Shown: positions 17,561-26,220 of the stretch, one piece after another
How the letters are laid out: each line of letters begins with the position of its first letter
Position numbering within the stretch: the first letter of the stretch is position 1
Assembly: GCA_001296005.1 (NCBI GenBank)
Contig: LJHR01000027.1
Span: forward strand, 62,001-126,000
Direction: 5' to 3'
DNA: 64,000 bases
Source of the DNA: an alpha proteobacterium AAP38
Lineage (GTDB): Bacteria; Pseudomonadota; Alphaproteobacteria; Azospirillales; Azospirillaceae
Translations under genes and position numbers: made by a program
Notes under the pieces: generated by a model
The model's database searches: none
What the model was told of the DNA's origin: nothing
What the model saw: only the letters and a program-made list of their open reading frames with translations

Positions 17561-19225
17561 TCATTCAACGGGGATGAGGGGCACCAGAAGGTGTGAATCA
17601 CAGGCACCCCCGGTTTTCACGACATGCTGTCCGCGATTGCGCAGATCCTCATGCCGCGCAAAGGCCAGGCTGTAGCGGTCCTGGTCATAGATGTCGCGCC
17701 CCTGCACCGTGAGGCGCAGCCCCTCACCCGCCGCGAAGCGCACGGATGTGGGCCAGATCTCGATCTCCACCGGTACCGGGGCGCCTGCTGGCAGGGGCAC
17801 TTCCCGGTCATGGCGGTGAACGGGCTGCCAGGGGGTGGACCTGTCCATATCCAGTTCCCGATGGGAAACACGCAGCCAGCCCAGCGCCAGCGGCCCATCA
17901 TCGTAAAGCGCGTAGAAGGTGAAGGGCACGCGGTTGCCCGAATGGTCGATCTTGTCCAGCCCGATGAACAGGTCCATGTCGTCGGCCCCATCCGGTTGCA
18001 CCCACAGGCGCAGCTTGAAATGGCCGGTCAGCTCCGTTTCCCTGTCGAATACGATGTCGAAGCTGGCGCACCCGGTCAGGGCATCGTACCGCGTTTCCGC
18101 CTCCTGCACGGGAGGGGAGGGATCAAGCGTGCCGTCGGTCGCATCCAGGTAGAACGGCTGATACTGCGTCCGGGCCAGGGGCCATTCGGCTTCATTCCGG
18201 AAAGCCCCGTCGCTGCCGGCCTCCCGCACCTGGAGACGTACGCGAGGCCATTGCAGGACGCCCGCATCCTGTCCCTTCAGGAACTGGTCGAAGAACTGGC
18301 GCTGCAAGGCCACATTTTCCGGCGTGTAATAATGCCGCCACTTCTTCTGGCCATGCACCAGCAACCATTTCTGATCCGACGATATCTGCTTGTACGCCTC
18401 CAACGTGCCGCGCGTGTGCAGGCCGTGATCGGACCAGCTGGCCACGATGAAGGTGGGCAGGTCGATGGCCGCCAGATCCAGTTCCTTGCTGCGCCAATAG
18501 GCATCGATCAGGGGATGCGCCTTCACATTGCCCGCCGTATCCTCGGTGCGGGTGGTAGACCAGTTCAGGCTCATGGTCGCGCGTTCGACAAAGTTGGTTT
18601 CCCGGATGCCGCCATGGAAAGCGAATTCCCGGTACCAGTCGGAAAACCCCTCCCACGGGTTCAATGCGGCCAGATGCGGTGGCTTCAGCGGTGCGACCAG
18701 ATATTGGATGCAGGCGAGGTAGGACACGCCTGTCATGCCGACCTTGCCGTTGCACCAGGGTTGCACGCCCAGCCATTCGATCAGGTCGTAACAATCCTCC
18801 CCCTCGCCAATGCCATTATGGCGAAGCTCTCCTTCGGAAAGCCAGGCGCCGCGCGGGTCGGGATAGCAGATTGCGTAGCCCTGGCGGCACCAATAGGCGG
18901 GGTCCGGCGCCTCAAACGCCGTGTGGCGGGAGTTCCAGCCATCTTCAATCCCAGCCGGCGGCCAGAGATTGGCGGCCTTGCCATGCTTGCCATAGGGGCT
19001 CCAGGCCAGAAGCACAGGCAGGTCACGCTCCCCCACCGCCCCTTCCGGGCGGTAGAGATCGACATAGATGGTCACGCCGTCGCGCATCCTGACCGGCAGG
19101 TTGCGTTCGAAGACCAGCCCATCTTCCACGATCCGCGCATAATCCTTTGGCGGCAGGGGCGGCTTATAAGGGTTCGTCGCCGGGTCGCGGCCCGGCAGCA
19201 TCTTCAATTCGAAACTATCGGGCAT
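17561..19225 (-). CDS. CocE/NonD family (X-Pro dipeptidyl-peptidase-like) hydrolase
   Basis: 554 residues. The N-terminal alpha/beta-hydrolase part begins with VFERNLPVRMRDGVTIYVDLYRP and contains GVSYLACIQY at the nucleophile elbow (G-x-S-x-x; Ser in MTGVSYLA). A jelly-roll C-terminal domain contains LWVQPDGADDMDLFIGL. The CocE cocaine esterase and related S15 peptidase-like enzymes hydrolyse esters or amides. No signal peptide is seen. The ATG at 19225 has GGAG at a 7-nt gap. It is divergent from the 19383 operon across palindromic sites at 19292 and 19349. An ester of a lignin-derived aromatic is a reasonable but unproven substrate. Confidence 0.85.
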   Translation of the reverse strand: MPDSFELKMLPGRDPATNPYKPPLPPKDYARIVEDGLVFERNLPVRMRDGVTIYVDLYRPEGAVGERDLPVLLAWSPYGKHGKAANLWPPAGIEDGWNSRHTAFEAPDPAYWCRQGYAICYPDPRGAWLSEGELRHNGIGEGEDCYDLIEWLGVQPWCNGKVGMTGVSYLACIQYLVAPLKPPHLAALNPWEGFSDWYREFAFHGGIRETNFVERATMSLNWSTTRTEDTAGNVKAHPLIDAYWRSKELDLAAIDLPTFIVASWSDHGLHTRGTLEAYKQISSDQKWLLVHGQKKWRHYYTPENVALQRQFFDQFLKGQDAGVLQWPRVRLQVREAGSDGAFRNEAEWPLARTQYQPFYLDATDGTLDPSPPVQEAETRYDALTGCASFDIVFDRETELTGHFKLRLWVQPDGADDMDLFIGLDKIDHSGNRVPFTFYALYDDGPLALGWLRVSHRELDMDRSTPWQPVHRHDREVPLPAGAPVPVEIEIWPTSVRFAAGEGLRLTVQGRDIYDQDRYSLAFARHEDLRNRGQHVVKTGGACDSHLLVPLIPVE

Positions 19226-19291
19226 GCCCGTCTCCGTCCCTTGTTTTTCGGCCTTGTCCGGTGGTCATCTGACCGCATGGCCCTTCATTCA

Positions 19292-19303
19292 TTGATTAAT
19301 CAT
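19292..19303. promoter_or_regulatory. Imperfect TTGA-N4-TCAA site before the CocE gene
   Basis: TTGATTAATCAT departs from the eight perfect sites by its last base. It contains the palindrome TGATTAATCA and lies 67 nt upstream of the CocE-type hydrolase ATG. A second, perfect site is 57 nt away. Confidence 0.45.
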
Positions 19304-19348
19304 CATAATTCAAAATCACCCTCTTGCAAGGGCCGATCGACCGGAATA

Positions 19349-19360
19349 TTGATTTCTCAA
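19349..19360. promoter_or_regulatory. MarR-type operator candidate before DUF3237 operon
   Basis: TTGATTTCTCAA, extended to ATTGATTTCTCAAT (19348-19361). It ends 22 nt before the DUF3237 ATG, where a bound repressor would block initiation. Confidence 0.7.
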
Positions 19361-19382
19361 TGAATCATGGGAGGACAAGATC

Positions 19383-19871
19383 ATGAATGACGATCATCCG
19401 CTGGCCCTGCGGCACGAGCATGTGTTCGATATCCGCATCAATTTCGACCGTCGCTGGATGACGGGGCCGATCCATCCGGGCGGTCCCAATCATGGCTATA
19501 CCTCGGTCGGAGAGGGATGCACCGTTAGCGGCCCGCGCCTGAACGGCAAACTGGTCGATCACAGCGGCGCCGATTGGCCCGCGGTCCGCGCCGACGGCGT
19601 GGTCGAACTGAACGCGCATTACATGATCCAGGCCGATGACGGGGCGCTGATCTATATCCGCAACCTGGGTTATGTGCATGGCCCCCTGCAACGGCCCGGC
19701 TACCCGCCGCTGACATCCTACTTCCGCTGCACCCCCTATTTCCGCGCACCCGATGGGCCGCATGAATGGCTGAACCGCACCGTGATCGTCGGCGTGGGCC
19801 AGCGCCGGCCAAAGGTGAAGCCGGAGGATGATCCCGACCATTCGCTGTTCCGTTATTACGCGGTGCTGTGA
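19383..19871 (+). CDS. DUF3237 domain protein (second copy)
   Basis: 162 residues, clearly paralogous to the 17029-17511 product. Shared strings include an N-terminal HVFDIRINFDRRWM, GPRLNGKLVDHSGADWPAVRADGVVELNAHYMIQADDG, an IYIRNLGY strand and PYFRAPDGPHEWLNRTVIVGVG. The two copies differ in loops and C-terminus, so they may act on different stereoisomers or as a hetero-oligomer; this is an inference. GGGAGGA lies 7 nt before the ATG. It is the first gene of an operon with two NTF2-like proteins and an acyl-CoA dehydrogenase, preceded by a palindromic operator. Confidence 0.88.
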   Translation: MNDDHPLALRHEHVFDIRINFDRRWMTGPIHPGGPNHGYTSVGEGCTVSGPRLNGKLVDHSGADWPAVRADGVVELNAHYMIQADDGALIYIRNLGYVHGPLQRPGYPPLTSYFRCTPYFRAPDGPHEWLNRTVIVGVGQRRPKVKPEDDPDHSLFRYYAVL

Positions 19872-19893
19872 CCCGTGCGGCGGAGCAGCGGCC

Positions 19894-20262
19894 ATGAATG
19901 ATTTCAGCCAGCGCCAGCGGTTCGACTTCTATGTCGACGCCCTTAACCGTGACGATATGGAGGGTGTGGCCGCCTGCTATGCCCCTGACCTGCACATGAC
20001 CGACGATCAGGTGGATCTACGGTCGGGCGAAGCGGCGATGGCATTCCATCGCCGCTTCGCATCCCGTCTGGAATTGTTGAACTATGTTGACCGTCCGGGC
20101 CGGATCGCAGCGGAAATCCGTTGGACCCTGCGCGCGCGGGAGCATCCGACCGATCCCCTGGCGACGGGGGAGACGCGGACCTGGGCCAGTTTCACCATGA
20201 TCGACATCGCCGACGGTCGCTTCAAGCGTATCCGTTCGGCCCCGTGCAGGGCCGCCCCATGA
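19894..20262 (+). CDS. NTF2-like protein A (SnoaL-type)
   Basis: 122 residues from the ATG at 19894 (MNDFSQRQ); a longer reading frame starting inside the previous gene is unlikely. It has the cone-shaped NTF2/SnoaL pattern: RFDFYVDALNRDDMEGVAACYAPDLHMTDD at the N-terminus and a terminal RTWASFTMIDIADGRFKRIRS strand. The fold hosts isomerases, dehydratases and cyclases as well as non-catalytic proteins. No specific activity can be assigned. Its stop overlaps the next NTF2-like start by 4 nt, which suggests a heteromer or sequential steps. Confidence 0.8.
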   Translation: MNDFSQRQRFDFYVDALNRDDMEGVAACYAPDLHMTDDQVDLRSGEAAMAFHRRFASRLELLNYVDRPGRIAAEIRWTLRAREHPTDPLATGETRTWASFTMIDIADGRFKRIRSAPCRAAP

Positions 20263-20690
20263 CACAGCCATCCACAAGCCCAGCCGATGCTGCCACTGCC
20301 TTCGCCCGCTATATCGCCGCCTTTAACGCGGGTGATTTTGAAACGGCCTGTTCCTACTATGCCGACGATATCCGCCTGACCATTGGCAATGGCCGTGAAT
20401 TGCGGGGGCGGTCGGAAATTGTCAGCTTCTATACCGGTGTGCGCAGCGTCACCCGGCGTACCATCACGGTTCTGGATTGCTTTGCCAGTGAGACCTTGCT
20501 GGCCGCCGAACTGGAATCCGAGTTCCTGGCGGTGACTGATGTGCCGGACTTTACCTCCGGACCGATGCGCCAGGGCGACCGGATGTACATCAACAGCTTT
20601 GCTTTCTACGATATCGACCAGGGCCGGTTCAGCCGTATCCGTGCGACCGTGTTCCGGCGTGTCTGGAAGCGGCACGCAGATCGTATCTGA
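20259..20690 (+). CDS. NTF2-like protein B (SnoaL-type)
   Basis: 143 residues starting at the ATG overlapping the previous stop (ATGA at 20259). The N-terminal FARYIAAFNAGDFETACSYY and the final INSFAFYDIDQGRFSRIRATVFR show the NTF2-like fold. The GRSEIVSFYTGVR segment is typical of polyketide-cyclase-like members. The paired organisation with the preceding NTF2-like gene resembles two-subunit dehydratase/isomerase arrangements, but a function is not readable. It probably works on the product of the DUF3237 or dehydrogenase steps. Confidence 0.8.
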   Translation: MTQPSTSPADAATAFARYIAAFNAGDFETACSYYADDIRLTIGNGRELRGRSEIVSFYTGVRSVTRRTITVLDCFASETLLAAELESEFLAVTDVPDFTSGPMRQGDRMYINSFAFYDIDQGRFSRIRATVFRRVWKRHADRI

Positions 20691-20733
20691 ACGCCGGCGC
20701 AAAGCACTGGAACCCTATCCTGGAAGGGAAAGA

Positions 20734-22458
20734 ATGATGGATTTCCGGATCGCGCAGCAGGACATGCTGTTCGCTCTGCGGGTCGCAGGCGCGCCGGCGG
20801 AGGATCAAGCCTTGCTGTGCGATCTGCTTCCCCCGGTGGCCCGGCTGGCGGAAACGGAACTGGGTCCGCTTGATCCCGTCGGGGACCGGATCGGTGCTGC
20901 CTTTGCCGATGGAACGGTGACGATGCCACCGGGCTTCGTGGCTTTCTATCGCCAATGGGTCGAAGGCGGCTGGAACCTTGTCGATGTTCCGGAACGATGG
21001 GGCGGTCTTGGCCTTCCATTGTCGGTTGCCGCGCCCTTGATGGAGACCTGGACATCGGCCTGCATGGCGTTCGGGTTGGCGCCTGTGCTGACCCAGGGCG
21101 CCATGGAGGTGCTGCTTACCCATGGCGATGAGGCCTTGCAGGCCGCCTGGATACCATCGCTGACGGCGGGTACCTGCATGGCCACCATGGCCCTGACGGA
21201 GCCGATGGCCGGATCGGACCTGAACCTGATCCGCACGCGGGCGGAACGGGCCGGTGATGGCCGCTACCGCCTGTTCGGACAGAAGATGTTCATCACCTAT
21301 GGCGACCATGATCTGACCGACAATATCGCGCATCTGGTGCTGGCGCGCCTGCCCGATGGGGCGCCCGGCAGCAGGGGGCTTTCGCTGTTCCTGGTTCCCA
21401 AATGGCTGCCGGATGCGGCAGGCGACCTGCGGCAACGCAATGATGTCCATTGCCTGGGCATCGAACATAAGATGGGCCTGCACGCGTCACCCACCTGTAC
21501 CATGGGCTTTGGGGAGCATGGGGGTGCCGTCGGCTGGCTGATCGGTCGGGAGCATCAGGGGCTTTCCTGCATGTTCACCATGATGAACCGCGCCCGCCTT
21601 GCCACCGGCCTGCAGGGTGTGGCGGTGGCGGCGCGCGCCACGCAGGCCGCCGAAACCTACGCACGGCAACGGGTTCAGGGCAGTGCAAGCCGTGGCGGTG
21701 CGCCGGCCCCGATCCTGGCCCACCCGGATGTGCGCCGCATGCTGACCGATATGCGCGCCCGGACCACGGCCATCCGGCTGATCGCCTACAGCGCTGCGGT
21801 CGCCATCGACCGCTCACATAATGCCGGCGATGCCGACCAGCGTCAGGCCGCGCTTGACCGCGCATCGCTGCTGACGCCCATCGTGAAGGCGTTTTGCAGC
21901 GATACGGCCATCGATATCGCCTCCACCTGCATCCAGGTGCATGGCGGTGCCGGCTATGTGGAGGAGACGGGCGTGGCCCGGCACCTTCGCGATGTTCGCA
22001 TCACCGCCATCTATGAGGGGACGAACGGCATCCAGGCCATCGACCTTGTCCAGCGCAAGATCGTGCAGGCCGGTGGATCGGCCATCCGGGCCCTGCTGGC
22101 GGAACTGCGCATGGAGGCAGGCGCGGCGACCGCCATAGATGAACCTGCCCTGCGCGATTGCGCGCCGCTGCTGACCGATGCGCTGGATGCCATTGCGGGC
22201 ACGGTCGACTGGCTGCTGGAAAAGCAACGGACGGATGCCGACCGGCTGGCCGGTGCCACGCCTTTCCTGGACATGCTGGGCCGGACGTTGGGGGCGGCCC
22301 TGTTGCTGCGGGGGGCCATGATGAATCCGACCCCGGAAACGCCCATTGATATAAACTGGCTTGCCCGCCATTTCTGCTGGACATATCTGGCCCCTGTCCC
22401 GGCCATTGCCCGGCGGGTCCGTCAGGGTGCGGCGCTGCTGCCGCCTGTATCCGCATAG
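20734..22458 (+). CDS. Acyl-CoA dehydrogenase, long (DmdC-like) subfamily
   Basis: 574 residues from ATG 20734, preceded by GGAAGGGAAAGA. It has the flavin-binding MATMALTEPMAGSDL motif, the FITYGDHD substrate-region loop and the catalytic IYEGTNGIQAIDL string, where the Glu acts as base in this long subfamily. About 200 residues longer than classical acyl-CoA dehydrogenases, it resembles the 3-methylmercaptopropionyl-CoA dehydrogenase (DmdC) group, whose members also desaturate aryl-propanoyl-CoA-type substrates. In a cluster with stilbene and ring-decarboxylating enzymes, side-chain oxidation of a phenylpropanoid-CoA is plausible. A terminator-like hairpin follows at 22484. Confidence 0.85.
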   Translation: MMDFRIAQQDMLFALRVAGAPAEDQALLCDLLPPVARLAETELGPLDPVGDRIGAAFADGTVTMPPGFVAFYRQWVEGGWNLVDVPERWGGLGLPLSVAAPLMETWTSACMAFGLAPVLTQGAMEVLLTHGDEALQAAWIPSLTAGTCMATMALTEPMAGSDLNLIRTRAERAGDGRYRLFGQKMFITYGDHDLTDNIAHLVLARLPDGAPGSRGLSLFLVPKWLPDAAGDLRQRNDVHCLGIEHKMGLHASPTCTMGFGEHGGAVGWLIGREHQGLSCMFTMMNRARLATGLQGVAVAARATQAAETYARQRVQGSASRGGAPAPILAHPDVRRMLTDMRARTTAIRLIAYSAAVAIDRSHNAGDADQRQAALDRASLLTPIVKAFCSDTAIDIASTCIQVHGGAGYVEETGVARHLRDVRITAIYEGTNGIQAIDLVQRKIVQAGGSAIRALLAELRMEAGAATAIDEPALRDCAPLLTDALDAIAGTVDWLLEKQRTDADRLAGATPFLDMLGRTLGAALLLRGAMMNPTPETPIDINWLARHFCWTYLAPVPAIARRVRQGAALLPPVSA

Positions 22459-22483
22459 GCACCGTCTTTTCCGCCATCGCCGA

Positions 22484-22515
22484 TGTCCCCTATAAGGGGG
22501 ACAGATGTTTTTCTT
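22484..22515 (+). terminator. Rho-independent-like terminator after the acyl-CoA dehydrogenase gene
   Basis: TGTCCCC (22484-22490) pairs with GGGGACA (22497-22503), followed by GATGTTTTTCTT. It separates the DUF3237-NTF2-dehydrogenase genes from the FAD monooxygenase group, perhaps allowing partial read-through. Confidence 0.65.
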
Positions 22516-22579
22516 CCCCATCCGCATAGTTGGCCCATCGAACCGGGGAAACACCCGGCGCCAAAATCGGGAGGGGGAC

Positions 22580-24181
22580 GTGAGCGGATTGTCACCCACG
22601 GGCTATGACCTGCCCATCTATGATTATGAAACGCCACCGGAACTGTCGGGAACGGGCCGGGGCCGGTATCCCGTGGTCATCGTCGGTGCCGGTCTAGCCG
22701 GCCTTACGCTGGCCTGTGATCTTGCCAGCCGGGGCGTTTCGGCCATTATCCTGGACGAGGATGACACGGTGGGCGTGCGCGGCGCGTCCAGCCGGGGCAT
22801 CTGCTACGCCCAGAAAAGCCTGGAGATTTTTGACCGGCTGGGCATCTACCCGCGCATCCGCGACAAGGGTGTCACCTGGTCCGTCGGCAAGGTGCTGCGC
22901 GGCCAGGACGCGCTGTACCGGTTCGATCTGGCCGTGGGCAGCCGGTCGGCGCAGCCGCCCTTCATCAATATCCAGCAATTCTATGTCGAATGGTTCCTGG
23001 TGGATCGTATCCGGGAATTGGGCCGCACGGATTTGCGCTGGAAGAACCGGGTGACCGGCATCCGACAGGATGAAGATGGCGCTGTGCTGACCGTGGAAAC
23101 GCCCGACGGTTCCTACAGTCTGCATGCCGACTGGGTGATCGACGCCTCGGGCCATGCCAGCATCGTCCGGCATGCCCTGGGTCTGCATACCAAGGGGGAG
23201 CTGGGGGAGGATCGCTGGTGCATCTCCGACGTGCGGTTCCGCAAGGACCTGCCGGTGGAACGCTGGACCTGGGTCGAAGCGCCGTTCAATGAGAACCGGG
23301 CCGTGTGGCAGCATCTGATGGCCGATGGTGTCTGGCGCATGGATTACCAGATGCTGCCCAATACCGATCCGCATGAGGCCAGCCGGCCGGAGGTGGCCGC
23401 AGCCCGGCTGCGTGACCAGTTGGGACCCGATGTGGAATTCGATCTGGTCTGGGTTGGTGCCTATGCCTACCGAACGCAGCTGATGGATGATTTCCGGCAT
23501 GGACGGGTATTCTTCATCGGCGATGCCGCCCATGTGAAAAGCCCATTCGGGGCGCGCGGTGGCAATAGCGGCATTCAGGATGCGGAAAACCTGGCCTGGA
23601 AGCTGACCCTGGTCCTGAACGGTCAGGCACCGCAGGGACTGCTGGACAGCTACAACGCCGAACGCCGCCCGGCGGCGGTGGAGAATATTGCCGTCACCCG
23701 AAGGTCGGGCCGGTTCCTGGCCCCGCGCACGAAGGTTGAGCGGATGTTCCGTACCGCCGTGATGGATCTGGCGGTCCATCATCCCTTCGCCCGGCTGCTG
23801 CTGAATACCGGGCGGATGTGCGTGCCCCATCATTATGGGCCCTCCCCCCTGACGACGGGCGATGCAGGACAGGCCATGCCCAATCTCGCCCTGGATAGCC
23901 GGTCGCTGGGCGGGATGCTGCGGGGGCAGGGGGCGGGCTTCCTGGCCCTCTGGTGTCCGCGTGATGGGGAGGACGGGTTGGGCCGTGCCCTGTCGCACCT
24001 GTCGCATGAGGGCTGGCCCCTGCATGTCCAGGGTGTTGGTGCCGATGACCGGCGGGTGCTGGGCATGGCGCCGGGGGAGGTGATGCTGATCCGCCCCGAC
24101 CTGCACCTTGCCGCCCGTCTGAACGACGCGGATGTGGATCAGGTGCGCCGGGCCCTGGCGCGGGCCATTTGCCGGATATGA
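22580..24181 (+). CDS. FAD-dependent aromatic-ring hydroxylase family monooxygenase
   Basis: About 533 residues from the GTG at 22580, chosen because GGGAGGGG stands 3-9 nt upstream; the earlier in-frame ATG at 22505 has no ribosome site. The N-terminal FAD fold reads VVIVGAGLAGLTLACDLASRG. The second FAD motif is FIGDAAHVKSPFGARGGNSGIQDAENLAWKL. The C-terminal thioredoxin-like tail is present. It resembles MhpA-type 3-(3-hydroxyphenyl)propanoate hydroxylases and similar group A flavoproteins. The following DUF2783 and MBL-fold genes commonly accompany this subtype. Expected reaction: ortho-hydroxylation of a phenolic substrate with NAD(P)H and O2. Confidence 0.88.
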   Translation: MSGLSPTGYDLPIYDYETPPELSGTGRGRYPVVIVGAGLAGLTLACDLASRGVSAIILDEDDTVGVRGASSRGICYAQKSLEIFDRLGIYPRIRDKGVTWSVGKVLRGQDALYRFDLAVGSRSAQPPFINIQQFYVEWFLVDRIRELGRTDLRWKNRVTGIRQDEDGAVLTVETPDGSYSLHADWVIDASGHASIVRHALGLHTKGELGEDRWCISDVRFRKDLPVERWTWVEAPFNENRAVWQHLMADGVWRMDYQMLPNTDPHEASRPEVAAARLRDQLGPDVEFDLVWVGAYAYRTQLMDDFRHGRVFFIGDAAHVKSPFGARGGNSGIQDAENLAWKLTLVLNGQAPQGLLDSYNAERRPAAVENIAVTRRSGRFLAPRTKVERMFRTAVMDLAVHHPFARLLLNTGRMCVPHHYGPSPLTTGDAGQAMPNLALDSRSLGGMLRGQGAGFLALWCPRDGEDGLGRALSHLSHEGWPLHVQGVGADDRRVLGMAPGEVMLIRPDLHLAARLNDADVDQVRRALARAICRI

Positions 24182-24201
24182 AACAGGGAGGAAACGATAA
24201 C

Positions 24202-24408
24202 ATGCGCACCACCCCCAACATTCCCGACCCAGATGCCTTTTACGAGGCCTTGCTGGACACGCATGCCGGGCTGCCGGCGACGGAAAGCCACGCGCTGAAC
24301 GCGCGCCTTGTCCTGCTGCTGGCCAATCAGATCGGTGACCAGGGCGTGTTGCTGTCCTGTCTTGAAACGGCGCGGGATACCGCCGCCCACCGGAGGAATG
24401 ATCCGTGA
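24202..24408 (+). CDS. DUF2783 small protein
   Basis: 68 residues starting at ATG 24202 with AGGAGG about 10 nt upstream. It reads PDPDAFYEALLDTHAGL then SHALNARLVLLLANQIGD, the standard DUF2783 pattern. This short helical family is found almost exclusively between a group A flavin monooxygenase and an MBL-fold hydrolase, exactly as here. It may be an accessory or assembly subunit; no activity is known to me. Its stop overlaps the next ATG by 4 nt. Confidence 0.85.
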   Translation: MRTTPNIPDPDAFYEALLDTHAGLPATESHALNARLVLLLANQIGDQGVLLSCLETARDTAAHRRNDP

Positions 24409-25355
24409 CCAAATCCTTTGCGTCCGCCGCCGACAATATGCAGCAGACCCCGCAACTGGTCGAACTGGCCAGCGGCGTCTATGGCTTTATCAGCGATTTC
24501 GACCCGAATTGCGGCTTCGTGGTCGGCCCGGACTATGTCGTTGCCATTGACACGCGGGCCACGCCCGCCCTGGCGCGGGAAATGCTGGCCGCCATCCGCA
24601 CCGTGACGGACAAGCCGGTACGTTATGTGTTCCTGTCCCATTACCACGCGGTGCGGGTCATGGGGGCGTCGGCGTTCGGCGGCGCGGCCCTGATCGCCAG
24701 TCAGGCCACGCTGGACCTGGTTAGCGAACGCGGGCCGGATGATTTTGAATCCGAGGTGCGGCGTTTCCCCCGCCTGTTCCGGGGCGTGGAGGAAATTCCC
24801 GGCCTGACCTGGCCCGATTTGGTTTTCGATCAGGGGCTGACCCTGCGTCTGGGGGATCGGGACCTGCATTTCCGGCATCTGGGGCGCGGGCATACGGCGG
24901 GGGATTCCATCTGCTGGATACCGGATTGCGGGGTGCTGTTCTCCGGCGATCTGGTGGAAAACCGCTGCGGCGTCTATGCTGGCGACGGCTATGTTGCCGA
25001 CTGGATCGACACCCTGGCGAGGCTGCGCGACCTGCCGGCCACGACCATGGTGCCGGGCCGGGGGGCCGCCCTGCGGTCGCGCAGTGCGGTGGAGGATGCC
25101 ATCGCGGCCACCCAGGGCTTCCTCACCATTCTGCGCGATGTGGTCGCCAATGCCCACGCGCGGGGAGCGGATCTGAAAGCCTGTTTCCAGTCGGCGGAAA
25201 AGGTCATGACCCCACTTTATGGCGACTGGCCGGTCTTTGCCCATGTGCTGCCCTTCGATGTGGCGCGCATGCTGGAACAGTTGCAGGGCGGGGAGCATCC
25301 CACCCCCTGGACCGCAGAGCGTGATCAGGCCCTTTGGGCCTTGCTGCGGGGCTGA
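24405..25355 (+). CDS. MBL-fold metallo-hydrolase with altered HxHxDH motif
   Basis: 316 residues of the metallo-beta-lactamase superfamily. The first metal motif reads SHYHAVRVMG: the two His of HxH remain but the Asp-His pair of HxHxDH is replaced by Val-Arg. The later ligands are present (GHTAGDS and SGDLVENR). This variant recurs in MBL proteins of aromatic-catabolic operons, sometimes labelled SoxH-like. Retention of only part of the site suggests a mononuclear metal centre or a non-hydrolytic role. It is translationally coupled to DUF2783 and probably acts on the monooxygenase product. Confidence 0.85.
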   Translation: MTKSFASAADNMQQTPQLVELASGVYGFISDFDPNCGFVVGPDYVVAIDTRATPALAREMLAAIRTVTDKPVRYVFLSHYHAVRVMGASAFGGAALIASQATLDLVSERGPDDFESEVRRFPRLFRGVEEIPGLTWPDLVFDQGLTLRLGDRDLHFRHLGRGHTAGDSICWIPDCGVLFSGDLVENRCGVYAGDGYVADWIDTLARLRDLPATTMVPGRGAALRSRSAVEDAIAATQGFLTILRDVVANAHARGADLKACFQSAEKVMTPLYGDWPVFAHVLPFDVARMLEQLQGGEHPTPWTAERDQALWALLRG

Positions 25356-25369
25356 TACGGATGCCGGGA

Positions 25370-26167
25370 TCAGACGGGGCGCATCAGGCGCGGCAGGTTA
25401 CGCAGGCAGAGCGCGAACAGTTCCGCCTGCGACGCGATGCCCAGCTTGTGATAGGCGCGCTTGCGCAGGGTGATCACCGTCGATGGGCGCACGCCCAGGT
25501 CGGCGGCGATCCCGTCCGTCTGATAGCCCAACACGATCCGGCAGCACACGGCCAGTTCCCGCGTGCTCAAGGTTTCGTCGGCCAGTTCGACCAGCCGTTC
25601 GACAAAGGGCAGGGTCCGTCCGGCATTGATGTCCGACTGCACGATGTAATGGGCGCAGTGCTGTCGCACGATGCTGGTCAGCAGGGGCGTGATGGCGGAC
25701 AGGAGATCGACCTCCGCGTCCGTGAACGTCCCGGCGCGGAGCGAGCGATAGAAGTTCAGGTAGAAGGCCATGTCCGACGTACGCCAGATATAGGACACCT
25801 TATCGACGATGCCGACGGTCGTATAGAAACGGCGCAGGTAATCCTGCATGGCCACACGGGCCGGGTCGTGCCGGCGGAAGATCACCCTGCGGCTGCTGGA
25901 TATGCGCGACAGTTCTTCGAAATTCGGGTCGAACGCGTGCAGGCCGGCGACATAGTCGCGCCCCAGCGACAGCACCGTCGCCCTGTCCTGCAGGCTGGCC
26001 CCGCCCACCTGTTTCAGCCCCGCCGCCTGCGAGTAGCAGAGGATGGTGCAATGGTCGACAGGGATCAGCCTTGCCACAGCCGCCAGCAGCGCATCGTCGA
26101 AACGAGGCCGGCCAATGGCGGCTACCGCGTCGGACAGGGCGCAAAGCCTGACTGCAATATCCGTCAT
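25370..26167 (-). CDS. LuxR-type transcriptional regulator
   Basis: 265 residues from the ATG at 26167; the longer frame adds an arginine-rich leader unlikely to be translated. The C-terminal ~65 residues carry a LuxR-type helix-turn-helix: LSTRELAVCCRIVLGYQTDGIAADLGVRPSTVITLRKRAYHKLGI. The N-terminal ~190 residues form a ligand-sensing, GAF/autoinducer-domain-like region without a motif I can name. It is convergent with the MBL gene (14-nt gap) and divergent from the alpha/beta-hydrolase at 26221 (53-nt gap), so that hydrolase gene is its likeliest target. No TTGA-N4-TCAA palindrome occurs in this gap, so control here may be separate. Confidence 0.85.
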   Translation of the reverse strand: MTDIAVRLCALSDAVAAIGRPRFDDALLAAVARLIPVDHCTILCYSQAAGLKQVGGASLQDRATVLSLGRDYVAGLHAFDPNFEELSRISSSRRVIFRRHDPARVAMQDYLRRFYTTVGIVDKVSYIWRTSDMAFYLNFYRSLRAGTFTDAEVDLLSAITPLLTSIVRQHCAHYIVQSDINAGRTLPFVERLVELADETLSTRELAVCCRIVLGYQTDGIAADLGVRPSTVITLRKRAYHKLGIASQAELFALCLRNLPRLMRPV

Positions 26168-26220
26168 CGCCGGGCCTCCCGGTGCGGCAGAACCATAAAC
26201 CGATAAAGCCAGAGGGGGAG

